Assembly (NCBI GenBank): GCA_023426245.1
Contig: JAFABB010000039.1
Span: 62,001 to 126,000 of the forward strand
Reading direction: 5' to 3'
DNA: 64,000 bases
Origin: Bacillota bacterium
Lineage (GTDB): Bacteria; Bacillota; UBA4882; UBA8346
Shown: one piece after another, positions 33,198 through 41,505 of the stretch
Layout: each line of letters begins with the position of its first letter
Position numbering within the stretch: the stretch's first letter is position 1
Position numbers and translations under genes: made by a program
The notes under the pieces: generated by a model
Told to the model about the DNA's origin: nothing
The model's database searches: none
What the model saw: the letters and a program-made list of their open reading frames with translations, nothing else

Positions 33198-34307
33198 GTG
33201 AACTGGCGTATGCGCACGATATTGCCCGGTGTAGTCATTTTATTCGTTCTGAGCGTATCATCCTTAGCAATGGCCGATCTGTCAAATGATTATATTTTTT
33301 ATTCCCAAGCAGTGGGTGACCAAAAAACGATTTTTATGGTGAATAAGGACGGCGGCGACCAGCGGGTCCTGGTGAGCGGGAAGGATATCAATGTCTTTCT
33401 GGTCAATAAACATATCCTATATTATAGGGACCATCAACTTTTTGAATACTTCCCTGCCGACAAAAAAGCCAAATTGCTTAGCCGCTTTGAAGAAGATCGA
33501 ATTGCGGTTCAGAGTTTAGCCGGTAAATCGGATGGACCGGATGTTCCGGATCAGGCCTTGATTTTGGCACAAACTCCTTATGAACAGCATTTTTATATCC
33601 TTGAGTTTTCCGATAGCAGTGTCCGGCTGGTTTCAAATCCTTCTTTTGCCAATTCATTATCCACATCCGGCAGCGGGTCCATTAAGGTATACAATGCGGA
33701 TAAGAGCGCTGTTGCTGTAGTGCGGCAGGCCGGGGTAAAACTGAGATTTGAATTGTTCATTCAAGAAAAAATGAATGAAAAACTGAAAACCAGTTGGACG
33801 CTACCACAAAACATGACGGTTATTCCCGAGCTTCCCATTTGGTCTCCTAATTCTCGGATGCTTGTTTTTTACGGCAGAACTTTTGGGCAGTTAACCGGTT
33901 TTTACTCGCTATATCTCTATAATCTTGAAAGCAGAAAAATGGTTTTGGTTCAGGAGCAAGTATTCTCCGTTATGTCTTTGGGCAGTTTAAGCATGGGCTC
34001 TTTCAGGCCGGAGTGGTCTAGTGACGGCGGACAGTTAATATTTCAATATCAGCCTTACGGATTGCCCACCGAAAGTACTATTTTAAAATATGATGCCGCA
34101 ATGGGCAAGCTAATCGCTTTGACCAGCAGCCGGGGTCATAACCTTTATCCGACATGGTCCCCTTCGGGAAAGAACATTTTGTTCTTATCCAACCGGGATT
34201 CTTCCAAAGATGAGCTTTATATCATGGATAATCAAGGAGAACATCTCAAACGACTTTCAGCAGCGGATGGGTATACGGAATGGGCCAGTTGGTACAAAGA
34301 GGAATAG
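33198..34307 (+). CDS. secreted TolB-like beta-propeller protein
   Basis: A 369-residue protein with a signal peptide (MNWRMRTILPG then a hydrophobic run, cleavage near AMA-D). It has several PD40/WD40-like blades of the TolB/DPP-IV propeller type, for example IWSPNSRMLVFYG, EWSSDGGQLIFQ and TWSPSGKNILFLSNRD. It starts at GTG 33198 after GGAGGTGA. No catalytic domain is seen, so a binding or scaffolding role outside the cytoplasm is likely. Monocistronic with a terminator; the link to the hyp operon is only positional. Confidence 0.8.
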   Translation: MNWRMRTILPGVVILFVLSVSSLAMADLSNDYIFYSQAVGDQKTIFMVNKDGGDQRVLVSGKDINVFLVNKHILYYRDHQLFEYFPADKKAKLLSRFEEDRIAVQSLAGKSDGPDVPDQALILAQTPYEQHFYILEFSDSSVRLVSNPSFANSLSTSGSGSIKVYNADKSAVAVVRQAGVKLRFELFIQEKMNEKLKTSWTLPQNMTVIPELPIWSPNSRMLVFYGRTFGQLTGFYSLYLYNLESRKMVLVQEQVFSVMSLGSLSMGSFRPEWSSDGGQLIFQYQPYGLPTESTILKYDAAMGKLIALTSSRGHNLYPTWSPSGKNILFLSNRDSSKDELYIMDNQGEHLKRLSAADGYTEWASWYKEE

Positions 34308-34315
34308 AATTCTCA

Positions 34316-34340
34316 ATAAAAAGCGCTCCAGCGCTTTTTT
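34316..34340 (+). terminator. rho-independent terminator
   Basis: AAAAAGCGCT-CC-AGCGCTTTTTT, a compact hairpin with a T tract right after the propeller gene. Confidence 0.9.
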
Positions 34341-34430
34341 ACTTTATCTATATGAGTTGAAAAAATAATTTGGACAAAATCCAAAAGAAACGGAAAAATT
34401 TGGGTTACGCCTAGGCCAACAGTTGGTCGA

Positions 34431-34594
34431 GACCTCACTCTCGCTCTCCCCCTGAAGTGGGAGAGTAACCCCACGCACAAAGTGCGTGCTGCTTTTGGGG
34501 TCTAAAGAATTTTAGGGGACATCGGCTAGGGTTACCCTTCCACTTGAATTAACAGCTTGTTTTACTTCACAAGGGGAAGGGCAAGGGTTAGGTC
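34431..34594. repeat. CCTCACYC-type palindromic repeat element
   Basis: A non-coding stretch with imperfect inverted ends: GACCTCACTCTCGCTCTCC at left, and the reverse complement of GGGGAAGGGCAAGGGTTAGGTC at right. It also has internal GTTACCC/GGGTTACCC pieces. It is of the same general type as 31755-31925 and abuts the IS3 element. Confidence 0.6.
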
Positions 34595-34640
34595 AAATAG
34601 GCGTTCATTTTGGTCTTCCCCCGGTTGATTAGACACAGAA

Positions 34641-35513
34641 TTAAGCGCATTTTCTTTGATTTTCATAAAATTCCGGGATCATATAACCGATTGCGGAATG
34701 AAGCCGTTTCCGGTTGTAGTAAATCTCAATATATTCGAAAATCGCGCGTTGGGCTTGATCTCTAGTCAGATAGATTTTTCCGGCAATACATTCAGCCTTT
34801 AAGGTACTGAAAAAGCTTTCCATAGGAGCATTATCCCAGCAGTTACCTTTACGGCTCATAGAGCATACCATTCCATGTTTCTTCAATAGTTCTTGATATT
34901 CTTTACTAGCATACTGTACCCCGCGATCGGAGTGATGTAACAGCCCTTTTAAAGGATGGCGACGATAAATAGCCATTTCCAGTGCGGTTGTAGCCAATGT
35001 AGCCGTCATCGTTTTTGACATGGCCCAACCAACTATTTTGCGAGAATATAAGTCCATGACGGCGGCTAAATACATCCAGCCTTCAAAAGTGCGAATATAT
35101 GTTATATCAGTTAGCCATTTCTGATTAGGCCCGTTAGCTTGGAAATTACGGCTTAGAATATTTTGAGCTACCGGATAATTATGGTCCGATTTGGTAGTAA
35201 CTTTAAATTGTCGCTTATGGATTGCCTTAATACCCATTGCTCTCATCAACCGTTCAACACGTTTGCGACTGCACCGAATTCCTAGCGACCGTAAGCCCCT
35301 ATGAATACGAGGGCTGCCATATCGTTTTTGATTTTGCTCATAAATGGCTTTAATTTTTATCTTTAGTTCGAGATCTTGCTTCTTGTGACGGCTATCGCCA
35401 CGATTGCACCATTGATAATAGCCGCTATGCGAGACTTTAAGTATTTGGCACATCTTCTGGATGCTATAGTCCTTATGTTCTTTAGCTGTCTCGCTGATAT
35501 CCCAATATTTCAT
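34641..35513 (-). CDS. IS3-family transposase OrfB
   Basis: A 290-residue DDE integrase. An N-terminal HTH_21 region (YGSPRIHRGL) precedes the rve catalytic core. The catalytic residues are D136 in WLTDITYI, D196 in HHSDRGVQY and E232 in NAPMESFFSTLKAE. The ATG overlaps the predicted orfA stop (ATGA), and a CGCGTCC-AAA-GGACGCG hairpin lies just upstream, suggesting coupled translation. The frame is intact. Confidence 0.94.
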   Translation of the reverse strand: MKYWDISETAKEHKDYSIQKMCQILKVSHSGYYQWCNRGDSRHKKQDLELKIKIKAIYEQNQKRYGSPRIHRGLRSLGIRCSRKRVERLMRAMGIKAIHKRQFKVTTKSDHNYPVAQNILSRNFQANGPNQKWLTDITYIRTFEGWMYLAAVMDLYSRKIVGWAMSKTMTATLATTALEMAIYRRHPLKGLLHHSDRGVQYASKEYQELLKKHGMVCSMSRKGNCWDNAPMESFFSTLKAECIAGKIYLTRDQAQRAIFEYIEIYYNRKRLHSAIGYMIPEFYENQRKCA

Positions 35514-35829
35514 TGCTGGGGTTTTGAGAAGGCGCGTCCTTTGGACGCGAGGTCACACGCTTTTTTTAAGATGTCACGCTCCATTTTAACAGTAAGGAGT
35601 TCTTCTTTAAGCCGACGATTTTCTTCTTCAATCTCGGTCCCTGGCTGACGATGACCTTGCCTGGGAAACTACAATCTTTAAATTCTTTTAACTCATCACG
35701 CCATCGTCGAAGCATATTGGCGTTGAGCCCCAAATCTTTAGCGATTTTGCTAACAGGTTGATCGCTAGTTTTTATTAACTGTACAGCTTGTTCTTTAAAT
35801 TCTTTTGTATAAATCTTCCGGTTTACCAC
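35510..35829 (-). pseudogene. IS3-family OrfA, frameshifted
   Basis: The N-terminal helix-turn-helix of IS3 OrfA is intact (KEFKEQAVQLI, KIAKDLGLNANMLRRW). After CSFPG, near 35660-35663, the frame departs from the expected leucine-zipper region and stops at 35566 after 87 codons. In the adjacent frame the expected continuation reads TEIEEENRRLKEELLTVKME, then RDILKKA, ending in a TGA that overlaps the orfB ATG. One missing base in the CCTGGG run explains this. It is either a real inactivating deletion or a sequence error. Confidence 0.75.
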
Positions 35830-35901
35830 TAGTTCACTCAGCTCCTTAATGCCTATATTTTATACTCTTAACTGAGTGTCTGGCAAAGCGGGGGAAAATC
35901 A

Positions 35902-36148
35902 TTTTCTAACAGGGATTTTTGACAACAACAAAATTTAATTCAACATATCTATTATAGAAGCCTAAAAGAAAATTCTCCCGCCAAGGCGCGTCAGCACCTT
36001 TTGGTGCTGCAGGCGCAGAGAATAAAAGTGGACGCGCATCCAGGCAGACGGCGAAATAAGCAAAGCCGGTTGACAATTTTTACCTGCCGGATAGAAGCTT
36101 GAAACCCGGAGACACTACATCTGAAAAAATAAATTGGAGGAATCATCA
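35902..36148. other. spacer with hairpin
   Basis: No gene. GTCAGCACC-TTTT-GGTGCTG (about 35989-36009) forms a strong hairpin without a T tract. The glutaredoxin ribosome binding site (TTGGAGGA) ends the spacer. Confidence 0.45.
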
Positions 36149-36379
36149 ATGGAAGATGTAGTTGTATACACGACTCCCAGTTGCCCTTGGTGTAATAAAA
36201 CCAAATCATACCTTAAAGATAAAGGAATTTCTTTTGAAGAGAAGGATGTGGCGGAGGATTCCGGGGCTGCCCAGGAAATGATGGACCTTACGGGGCAGCG
36301 GAGCGTGCCTGTAATCAAGAAAGGCGGGCAATATGTAGTAGGCTTTGATCCGGAAAGACTTGAGAATATGCTGCATTAA
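36149..36379 (+). CDS. glutaredoxin-family protein
   Basis: A thiol-disulfide carrier of 76 residues with the thioredoxin-fold active site CPWC in YTTPSCPWCNKTK. The cis-proline segment RSVPVIKKGGQYVVGF is also present. It is close to NrdH/YruB-type glutaredoxins that are reduced by thioredoxin reductase rather than glutathione. ATG at 36149 follows TTGGAGGA; the longer frame from 36134 starts inside that site and is rejected. The thioredoxin reductase-like gene begins 11 bases downstream, so the two form a redox pair. Confidence 0.9.
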   Translation: MEDVVVYTTPSCPWCNKTKSYLKDKGISFEEKDVAEDSGAAQEMMDLTGQRSVPVIKKGGQYVVGFDPERLENMLH

Positions 36380-36390
36380 GGGTGAAGAGC

Positions 36391-37320
36391 ATGACATACG
36401 ATCTCATCATTGTTGGGGCCGGCCCCTCCGGCATGACGGCGGGTGTTTTCGCAGCCCGCAAAGGTTTGAAAACGTTAATTATCAGCGAGGATTTGGGCGG
36501 TCAGGTTAATTGGACTTCGGATATTGAAAATTATATGGGATTCCAAGAGATTGACGGTCAGGCTTTAATGGAAAAATTTGAAGCCCAAGTGAAAGAACTT
36601 AATCTTGAAGAGCAATTGACCACGGTTGTGGCCATTCGTAAAGAAGGAGAAGCTTTCAAGGTTGTTACCAAAAATCAGGAATATGTTTCGAAAGCGGTCA
36701 TTGTATCTTCGGGGAAAAAGCCGCGTACTTTAAATGTTCCGGGTGAACAGGAATTCCGAAATAAAGGAGTCAGTTATTGTGCCACCTGTGATGGTCCCTT
36801 ATTTAGAAATCTCCCGGTTGCCGTAGTTGGAGGAGGTAATTCCGCCGTTAAATCAGCTTTGGATTTGGCGAATTATGCTTCGGAAATCCAGTTGATTGCC
36901 AATAGCGGTTTAACGGCAGACCATATCTTGGTGGAGCGCTTAAATAAACTTGAACACCTTAAAAAATATTTATCCCATACAGTTGTGGAAATAAAGGGCG
37001 GTAAATCGGTGGAAAAGGCTATTTTGGAGGACATCCAAAACAAGCAAAGATTTGAAATTAATGTTCAAGGTGTCTTCGTTGAAATTGGACTTGATCCCAA
37101 CCAAAGTTTTTTGGGAGACTGGGTAGAGAAAAACGAGATCGGTGAAATAAAAGTCGACTGCCTGTGTCGAACCAATATTCCCGGCTTGTATGCAGCCGGT
37201 GATGTCACTTCGGTGCCGGAAAAACAAATCATTGTGGCAGCCGGGGAAGGAGCTAAAGCAGCTCTCAAAGCTTGGGAATTTTTATTAAAAAACCCTGAAT
37301 CACAGCAACATTTAAATTAA
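36391..37320 (+). CDS. trxB: thioredoxin reductase-like flavoprotein
   Basis: A 309-residue FAD/NAD(P)H oxidoreductase. The FAD motif is LIIVGAGPSGMTAG, the redox-active CATC is in SYCATCDGP, the NAD(P) motif is VVGGGNSAVKSA, and the C-terminal FAD motif is GLYAAGDVTS. It probably reduces the adjacent glutaredoxin-like protein. ATG at 36391 is preferred to GTG at 36382. The NAD(P)-binding motif GGGNSA lacks the usual HRR region further on (QLIANS), so it may use NADH or another donor, as in some ferredoxin-type reductases. Confidence 0.88.
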   Translation: MTYDLIIVGAGPSGMTAGVFAARKGLKTLIISEDLGGQVNWTSDIENYMGFQEIDGQALMEKFEAQVKELNLEEQLTTVVAIRKEGEAFKVVTKNQEYVSKAVIVSSGKKPRTLNVPGEQEFRNKGVSYCATCDGPLFRNLPVAVVGGGNSAVKSALDLANYASEIQLIANSGLTADHILVERLNKLEHLKKYLSHTVVEIKGGKSVEKAILEDIQNKQRFEINVQGVFVEIGLDPNQSFLGDWVEKNEIGEIKVDCLCRTNIPGLYAAGDVTSVPEKQIIVAAGEGAKAALKAWEFLLKNPESQQHLN

Positions 37321-37446
37321 GTATACACGGGACTTTTGCAACTTTATTGGATAAACAGGTCTTTTTAGGCAATACGAGGCATACCCAATCAGTAATACTA
37401 GTCAATAAATGAACAGCACGCTAAATAAAAATTAATTCTATCCCCT

Positions 37447-37484
37447 CAAACACACCCATATATTGTAAAGGTGTGTTTGTTTTT
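37447..37484 (+). terminator. rho-independent terminator
   Basis: AAACACACC pairs with GGTGTGTTT across a 13-base loop and is followed by GTTTTTATC. It ends the redox operon. Confidence 0.8.
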
Positions 37485-37561
37485 ATCGGTGAATCATTCA
37501 TAACAAACTAAAACAAGCAAGCTGCTTGTTATGGGCGGGGGCGCCTGGGGAGGGGAAGATA

Positions 37562-38821
37562 GTGCGGGTTATGTATTTGCACAAGATTAAGATATTACTT
37601 GGAGCACTCTTGGTTTGCCTATTGACATTTTCTTTAGTGATTTACCCAAAAGAGGGAGTCGAAGCCGCAATAGAGGGACTAAAAGTTTTTTGGGATATTG
37701 TGCTGCCTTCATTGTTACCATTCTTTGTATTATCTGAGGTGATGCTGGGTATGGGAGTGGTCCATTTTCTTGGTGTGATATTGGAACCCTTAATGAGGCC
37801 TTTATTTAATGTGCCCGGAGTAGGCGCGTTTGCATTATCCATGGGTTTGGCGGCAGGATATCCTATGGATGCCGTGATTACGGGGAAATTTCGCCGTAAT
37901 GGTCTTTGTTCCCGGGTGGAGGGTGAACGATTGCTTTCGTTTACCAATACGGCCGATCCGTTATTCATTTTTGGGGCAGTGGCGGTCGGAATGTTTGGGT
38001 ATCCGGATTTGGGGGTTATCTTGGCTATAGCACATTATATCGCTAGTTTCACGGTAGGAGTGGTTTTTAAATTTTATAAAAAAGGGGAATCTTCGAAAGA
38101 GAGAAAAACCGATGAAAGTATATCCGGTTCCTGTAAAATCGGTATTCTAAAGCGTGCAGTGGGGGAACTGTTCAAAGCCCGCCGTGAAGACGGCCGTCCT
38201 TTCGGCAGACTCCTTGGAGATGCTGTAAAGGAATCAATGGCTACGTTGTTAATGATTGGCGGTTTTATTATGCTTTTTTCAGTGCTTGTGAAAATGTTGA
38301 CGGTTTTTGGGTTCTTTGGGATTTTGGCGCCGGTTTTAGGAGGAATTTTGAGGATTTTTAATATTGATCCCCATTTGGTCCATGCAATGTTTTATGGGAT
38401 CCTGGAAATTGATTTGGGAAGTATGGCCGCGAGCAGGGCCGCCGCTCCGCTTGTCGATAAGGCCATGATTGCCAGCTGGATTATTGCTTGGAGCGGATTG
38501 TGTGTGCATGGCCAGGTTGCCAGTGTGATTCACGATACTGATATCCGAATGGCTCCTTACATGGCTGCCCGTTTTTTGCACGGATTATTTGCAGCCATTT
38601 TTACTTGGATGCTGATGGGACCGCTAATGCCTGTATTTGCTCCACTCAGAAATCATTTGGCAGTGAGTGCACCTGTGGGCAAGGGATTTAATCCGCTGGA
38701 ACGGATTGTTTTTTCCGGTGAGCAAATACTGGTGATTTTGGGTCTATTCATTCTTCTCTCGTCGTTCATATATTTCCATCAGCGGTACCGGATTATTTTT
38801 AAAGATAAAAATAAGAAATAA
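37562..38821 (+). CDS. ylbJ: sporulation integral membrane protein YlbJ
   Basis: A polytopic membrane protein of about 419 residues of the YlbJ/nucleoside-recognition (Gate) family, needed for spore cortex formation in B. subtilis. The family blocks PSLLPFFVLSEVMLGMG, GAAGYPMDA-like (LAAGYPMDAVITG) and FTNTADPLF are present. About eight to ten membrane segments can be seen, with a charged cytoplasmic loop around residues 180-215. The start is GTG at 37562, five bases after AGGGGA; ATG at 37571 is an alternative. A terminator-like hairpin separates it from yqfC. Confidence 0.88.
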   Translation: MRVMYLHKIKILLGALLVCLLTFSLVIYPKEGVEAAIEGLKVFWDIVLPSLLPFFVLSEVMLGMGVVHFLGVILEPLMRPLFNVPGVGAFALSMGLAAGYPMDAVITGKFRRNGLCSRVEGERLLSFTNTADPLFIFGAVAVGMFGYPDLGVILAIAHYIASFTVGVVFKFYKKGESSKERKTDESISGSCKIGILKRAVGELFKARREDGRPFGRLLGDAVKESMATLLMIGGFIMLFSVLVKMLTVFGFFGILAPVLGGILRIFNIDPHLVHAMFYGILEIDLGSMAASRAAAPLVDKAMIASWIIAWSGLCVHGQVASVIHDTDIRMAPYMAARFLHGLFAAIFTWMLMGPLMPVFAPLRNHLAVSAPVGKGFNPLERIVFSGEQILVILGLFILLSSFIYFHQRYRIIFKDKNKK

Positions 38822-38824
38822 AAT

Positions 38825-38861
38825 ATCCTCCCCTGAGCATAAACCATAGGGGGGGATTTTT
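38825..38861 (+). terminator. hairpin/T-tract between ylbJ and yqfC, containing the yqfC ribosome site
   Basis: ATCCTCCCC (38825-38833) pairs with GGGGGGGAT (38849-38857), followed by TTTTTT. The right arm is also the only Shine-Dalgarno of yqfC, and the TTG start (38862) lies at the end of the T tract, so termination and translation initiation may compete here. Confidence 0.65.
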
Positions 38862-39149
38862 TTGGGGCAACGGAAACGGATTCCAATCACACATAAATTG
38901 GCTGATTTCCTTGATATTCCGCTTGATACGGTGATCGATTGGCCAAAAATGACGATCAGCGGTAACAAAAATTTATCCATTATCAATCATCGGGGGGTCA
39001 TCGAATACGACCAGACTCTGGTGAGAATCAATACTCGTTTTGGCGAGTTAAAAATTTCCGGGACGGGGCTGATGATTGTATCGGCTGTGAAAGAAGAAGT
39101 TATCGTGGAGGGAAAAATCACTCAACTCGAATGGATTGATTGGAGGTAA
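38862..39149 (+). CDS. yqfC: sporulation protein YqfC
   Basis: A 95-residue YqfC/YabP-family protein, made early in the mother cell during sporulation. It shows the family pattern LADFLDIPLDTVIDWPKM, ISGNKNLSIINHRGVIEY and the KISGTGLMI strand. The start is TTG at 38862 with a GGGGGGG site upstream inside a hairpin. The yqfD gene starts 4 bases after its stop. The yqfC-yqfD-phoH-yqfF order is conserved in Bacillota. Confidence 0.9.
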   Translation: MGQRKRIPITHKLADFLDIPLDTVIDWPKMTISGNKNLSIINHRGVIEYDQTLVRINTRFGELKISGTGLMIVSAVKEEVIVEGKITQLEWIDWR

Positions 39150-39153
39150 TGAG

Positions 39154-40362
39154 TTGAATTTGGAGCGAGTAGTATCTTTTTTTACAGGATATATTCAGCT
39201 GATAGTCCGGGGTGTCCACTTGGAAAAATTTTTAAATTTGCTAACCAGTTCAGGATTGTATTTATGGGATGTAAAACGTTTGGGAACTGAGGTTGCGGAA
39301 GTAAAAATCCGGGCTCACGGCTTTTTCAGAATTCGGGGGATTGTCCGCAAAACTCACACCACAGTGAAAATTTATCAAAAAAAGGGATTGCCTTTTATTA
39401 AACGTAAATTGGCGCGGCGTAAAATTTTTTGGATGGGGGCTATGATACTGATAAGTTTCTTGGTATACTTAAGTTCATTCGTTTTTATTATTAAGATTGA
39501 CGGTTTTGAGGATGCCGAACGGCAACAATTGTTAGCCAATCTTTCGCGTTTAGGATTGAAGGCAGGGTCCTCCCGCAAGGAAATTATACAGAAAAAGAAT
39601 TTAATCGAAAGGGAAGTTATGATCCACACGCCAGGCGCCGTTTGGCTGGCAATCACGGTACATGGTGTGGTAGCTGAAGTGAAGGTTGTAAAACGTAAAA
39701 ATGCGCCTGCGCCGGTGGAGTCTTGTGATATTGTGGCTGCCAAAGATGGAGTTGTTACCAAGATGGTTGTGGTAAGAGGGGTACCGGCTGTCAAAGAAGG
39801 AGATACGGTGGCAAAGGGCGATTTATTAATCGGTGGTGTACAATGGCTCACGAATTCGGAAACAAGAGAACTTGAGAAACATGAAATAGCTGCTAGCGGG
39901 ATTGTGGTAGCCAAAGTATGGTATGATTTGGAAATCGTGGAGCCGAAAATTGTTTGGCGTCCTGAAATAAACCAAGATTTTTTTCAGAAGTATCAATTAA
40001 GATGGGGACGAAAACTATTTTCGCTAATCAGTTTTGGCAAGCGACCGAAATACAACTATTATTGGTCGCGTTGGCGTCGGCCTCTTTATCAAGGAAGGAA
40101 TCCGTTCGATAATGTAGAAATAATAAAAGATACCTGGCAAAAGGTAATCTGGCATCGTAAGGTTCAAAGCCGCCGTGAAATTGAAAAAACCGTTTTGGAT
40201 GAAATGAATGAAAAAGTTAAAAAGATGGATCTAAAGGCTGCCCCTTTCGCTCAAACCTGGACTTCGGAAGGGAATTTCATCAAGTATACCACAACGTATG
40301 AAAAACTAGAAGACATAGCGAAAATCTCGTTTATTAAAAATAAAAGTTCCATTGGGAAATGA
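39154..40362 (+). CDS. yqfD: sporulation protein YqfD
   Basis: A 402-residue YqfD-family membrane protein of sporulating Bacillota. A cytoplasmic N-terminal domain (about residues 1-85) is followed by one membrane segment (about 90-112) and a long extracytoplasmic part. That part contains the FTSQ-like helix region (LGLKAGSSRKEI) and DGVVTKMVVVRGVPAVKEGDTV, the family hallmark. TTG at 39154 lies six bases after GGAGGT; ATG at 39136 overlaps yqfC and is less likely. Confidence 0.9.
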   Translation: MNLERVVSFFTGYIQLIVRGVHLEKFLNLLTSSGLYLWDVKRLGTEVAEVKIRAHGFFRIRGIVRKTHTTVKIYQKKGLPFIKRKLARRKIFWMGAMILISFLVYLSSFVFIIKIDGFEDAERQQLLANLSRLGLKAGSSRKEIIQKKNLIEREVMIHTPGAVWLAITVHGVVAEVKVVKRKNAPAPVESCDIVAAKDGVVTKMVVVRGVPAVKEGDTVAKGDLLIGGVQWLTNSETRELEKHEIAASGIVVAKVWYDLEIVEPKIVWRPEINQDFFQKYQLRWGRKLFSLISFGKRPKYNYYWSRWRRPLYQGRNPFDNVEIIKDTWQKVIWHRKVQSRREIEKTVLDEMNEKVKKMDLKAAPFAQTWTSEGNFIKYTTTYEKLEDIAKISFIKNKSSIGK

Positions 40363-40512
40363 TTGATTTGGAAACTCCATAGGAAGGCATCGATTCATTT
40401 CATGACAGTATACCATAATAAAAGGGACACAGACTATGGAATATCCTATGATTAAAAAACTATTGTAGAAAAACCGTCCTTTTGGATTAGAGGAAAGGGG
40501 CAACATTTATTA

Positions 40513-41505
40513 TTGAGTAATGTTGAATATAAATTAGAACTTGAACCCAGGATGGCGCCACAATTAATTGGAAAGCTTGAGGAGAACATCCGGCTTATTG
40601 AGGAAGGTTTAGCAATAACGATTTTTTCACGGGGAAATGAACTCATCTTGACCGGTGAACAAAACCGGATTGATCAGGGAATGGCTGTGATTGAACTTTT
40701 AAATCAACAGCTAAAAAAAGGGCATGTCGCTTCCTTGGATGAAATTCGTTATTTGGTGCATCTGGCTCAGGAAGACCAATTGAACAAGGCAGCAGCGCTT
40801 ACGGAAGAAGTAGTGGCCGTTACTGCACGCGGCAAAAAAATATTCCCCCGTACCATAGGTCAGAAACAATATGTAGAATCCATTCTTCATCATGGCCTTA
40901 CTTTTGGAATCGGGCCTGCAGGGACGGGCAAAACTTATATTGCCGTAGCGTTGGCGGTAGCCGCATTACAAGCAAAAACCGTAAACCGTCTGATTTTAAC
41001 TCGTCCGGCAGTAGAAGCCGGAGAAAAACTGGGGTTTTTGCCAGGAGACTTACAGGAAAAAGTGGATCCATATTTACGTCCTCTTTATGATGCTCTCTAT
41101 GATGTCATGGGAGTCGATCTGTTCCAAAAGTATTTGGAACGGGGCATTATTGAAATTGCGCCTTTAGCATATATGCGCGGACGTACGCTGGATGATTCTT
41201 TTATCATTTTAGATGAAGCTCAAAATACGACACCCGAGCAAATGAAAATGTTTTTGACCCGGATGGGATTCGGTTCGAAAGCTGTCGTCACCGGTGACAT
41301 TACTCAGGTGGATTTACCGAAAGGTACCATTTCGGGGTTAACCCAAGTGGGTGAGATTTTTGCCGATGTCCCCGGTATCGCTGTGGTCATGTTGACCGAT
41401 CGGGATGTGGTAAGACATGAACTTGTTCAGAAAATTATCCGGGCCTATGAACGATATCAAGAAACGGTAAACTCTAAAGGAGCTGGCAATCTTGGAGCTC
41501 AATGA
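40513..41505 (+). CDS. phoH: PhoH-family ATPase
   Basis: A 330-residue PhoH-like NTPase. It has an N-terminal KH-like region (about residues 1-95), Walker A GPAGTGKT in FGIGPAGTGKTYIAVA and Walker B FIILDEAQNTT. The conserved TRPAVEAGEKLGFLPGD and VVTGDITQVDLP are present. PhoH2-like relatives unwind or bind RNA, and the YbeY neighbourhood suggests RNA metabolism. The start is TTG, about 12 bases after AGGAAAGGGG. Its end overlaps the pgpH gene by 14 bases. Confidence 0.93.
   Translation: MSNVEYKLELEPRMAPQLIGKLEENIRLIEEGLAITIFSRGNELILTGEQNRIDQGMAVIELLNQQLKKGHVASLDEIRYLVHLAQEDQLNKAAALTEEVVAVTARGKKIFPRTIGQKQYVESILHHGLTFGIGPAGTGKTYIAVALAVAALQAKTVNRLILTRPAVEAGEKLGFLPGDLQEKVDPYLRPLYDALYDVMGVDLFQKYLERGIIEIAPLAYMRGRTLDDSFIILDEAQNTTPEQMKMFLTRMGFGSKAVVTGDITQVDLPKGTISGLTQVGEIFADVPGIAVVMLTDRDVVRHELVQKIIRAYERYQETVNSKGAGNLGAQ

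Larger units (their letters stand above)
34611..35901 (-). mobile_element. IS3-family insertion sequence
   Basis: A complete-looking element of 1291 bp. Its ends align as imperfect inverted repeats of about 35 bp, both beginning TG and sharing TTCCCCCG, then AGACAC and TTAAG (left 34611-34645, right 35867-35901). TTT at 34608-34610 and at 35902-35904 fits a 3-bp target duplication. It carries orfA and orfB on the minus strand. Confidence 0.8.

Noticed and set aside
35540..35580. Programmed -1 frameshift making an OrfAB fusion in the IS3 element
   Set aside because: After a -1 slip at the A7 run the new frame reaches a stop within three codons.
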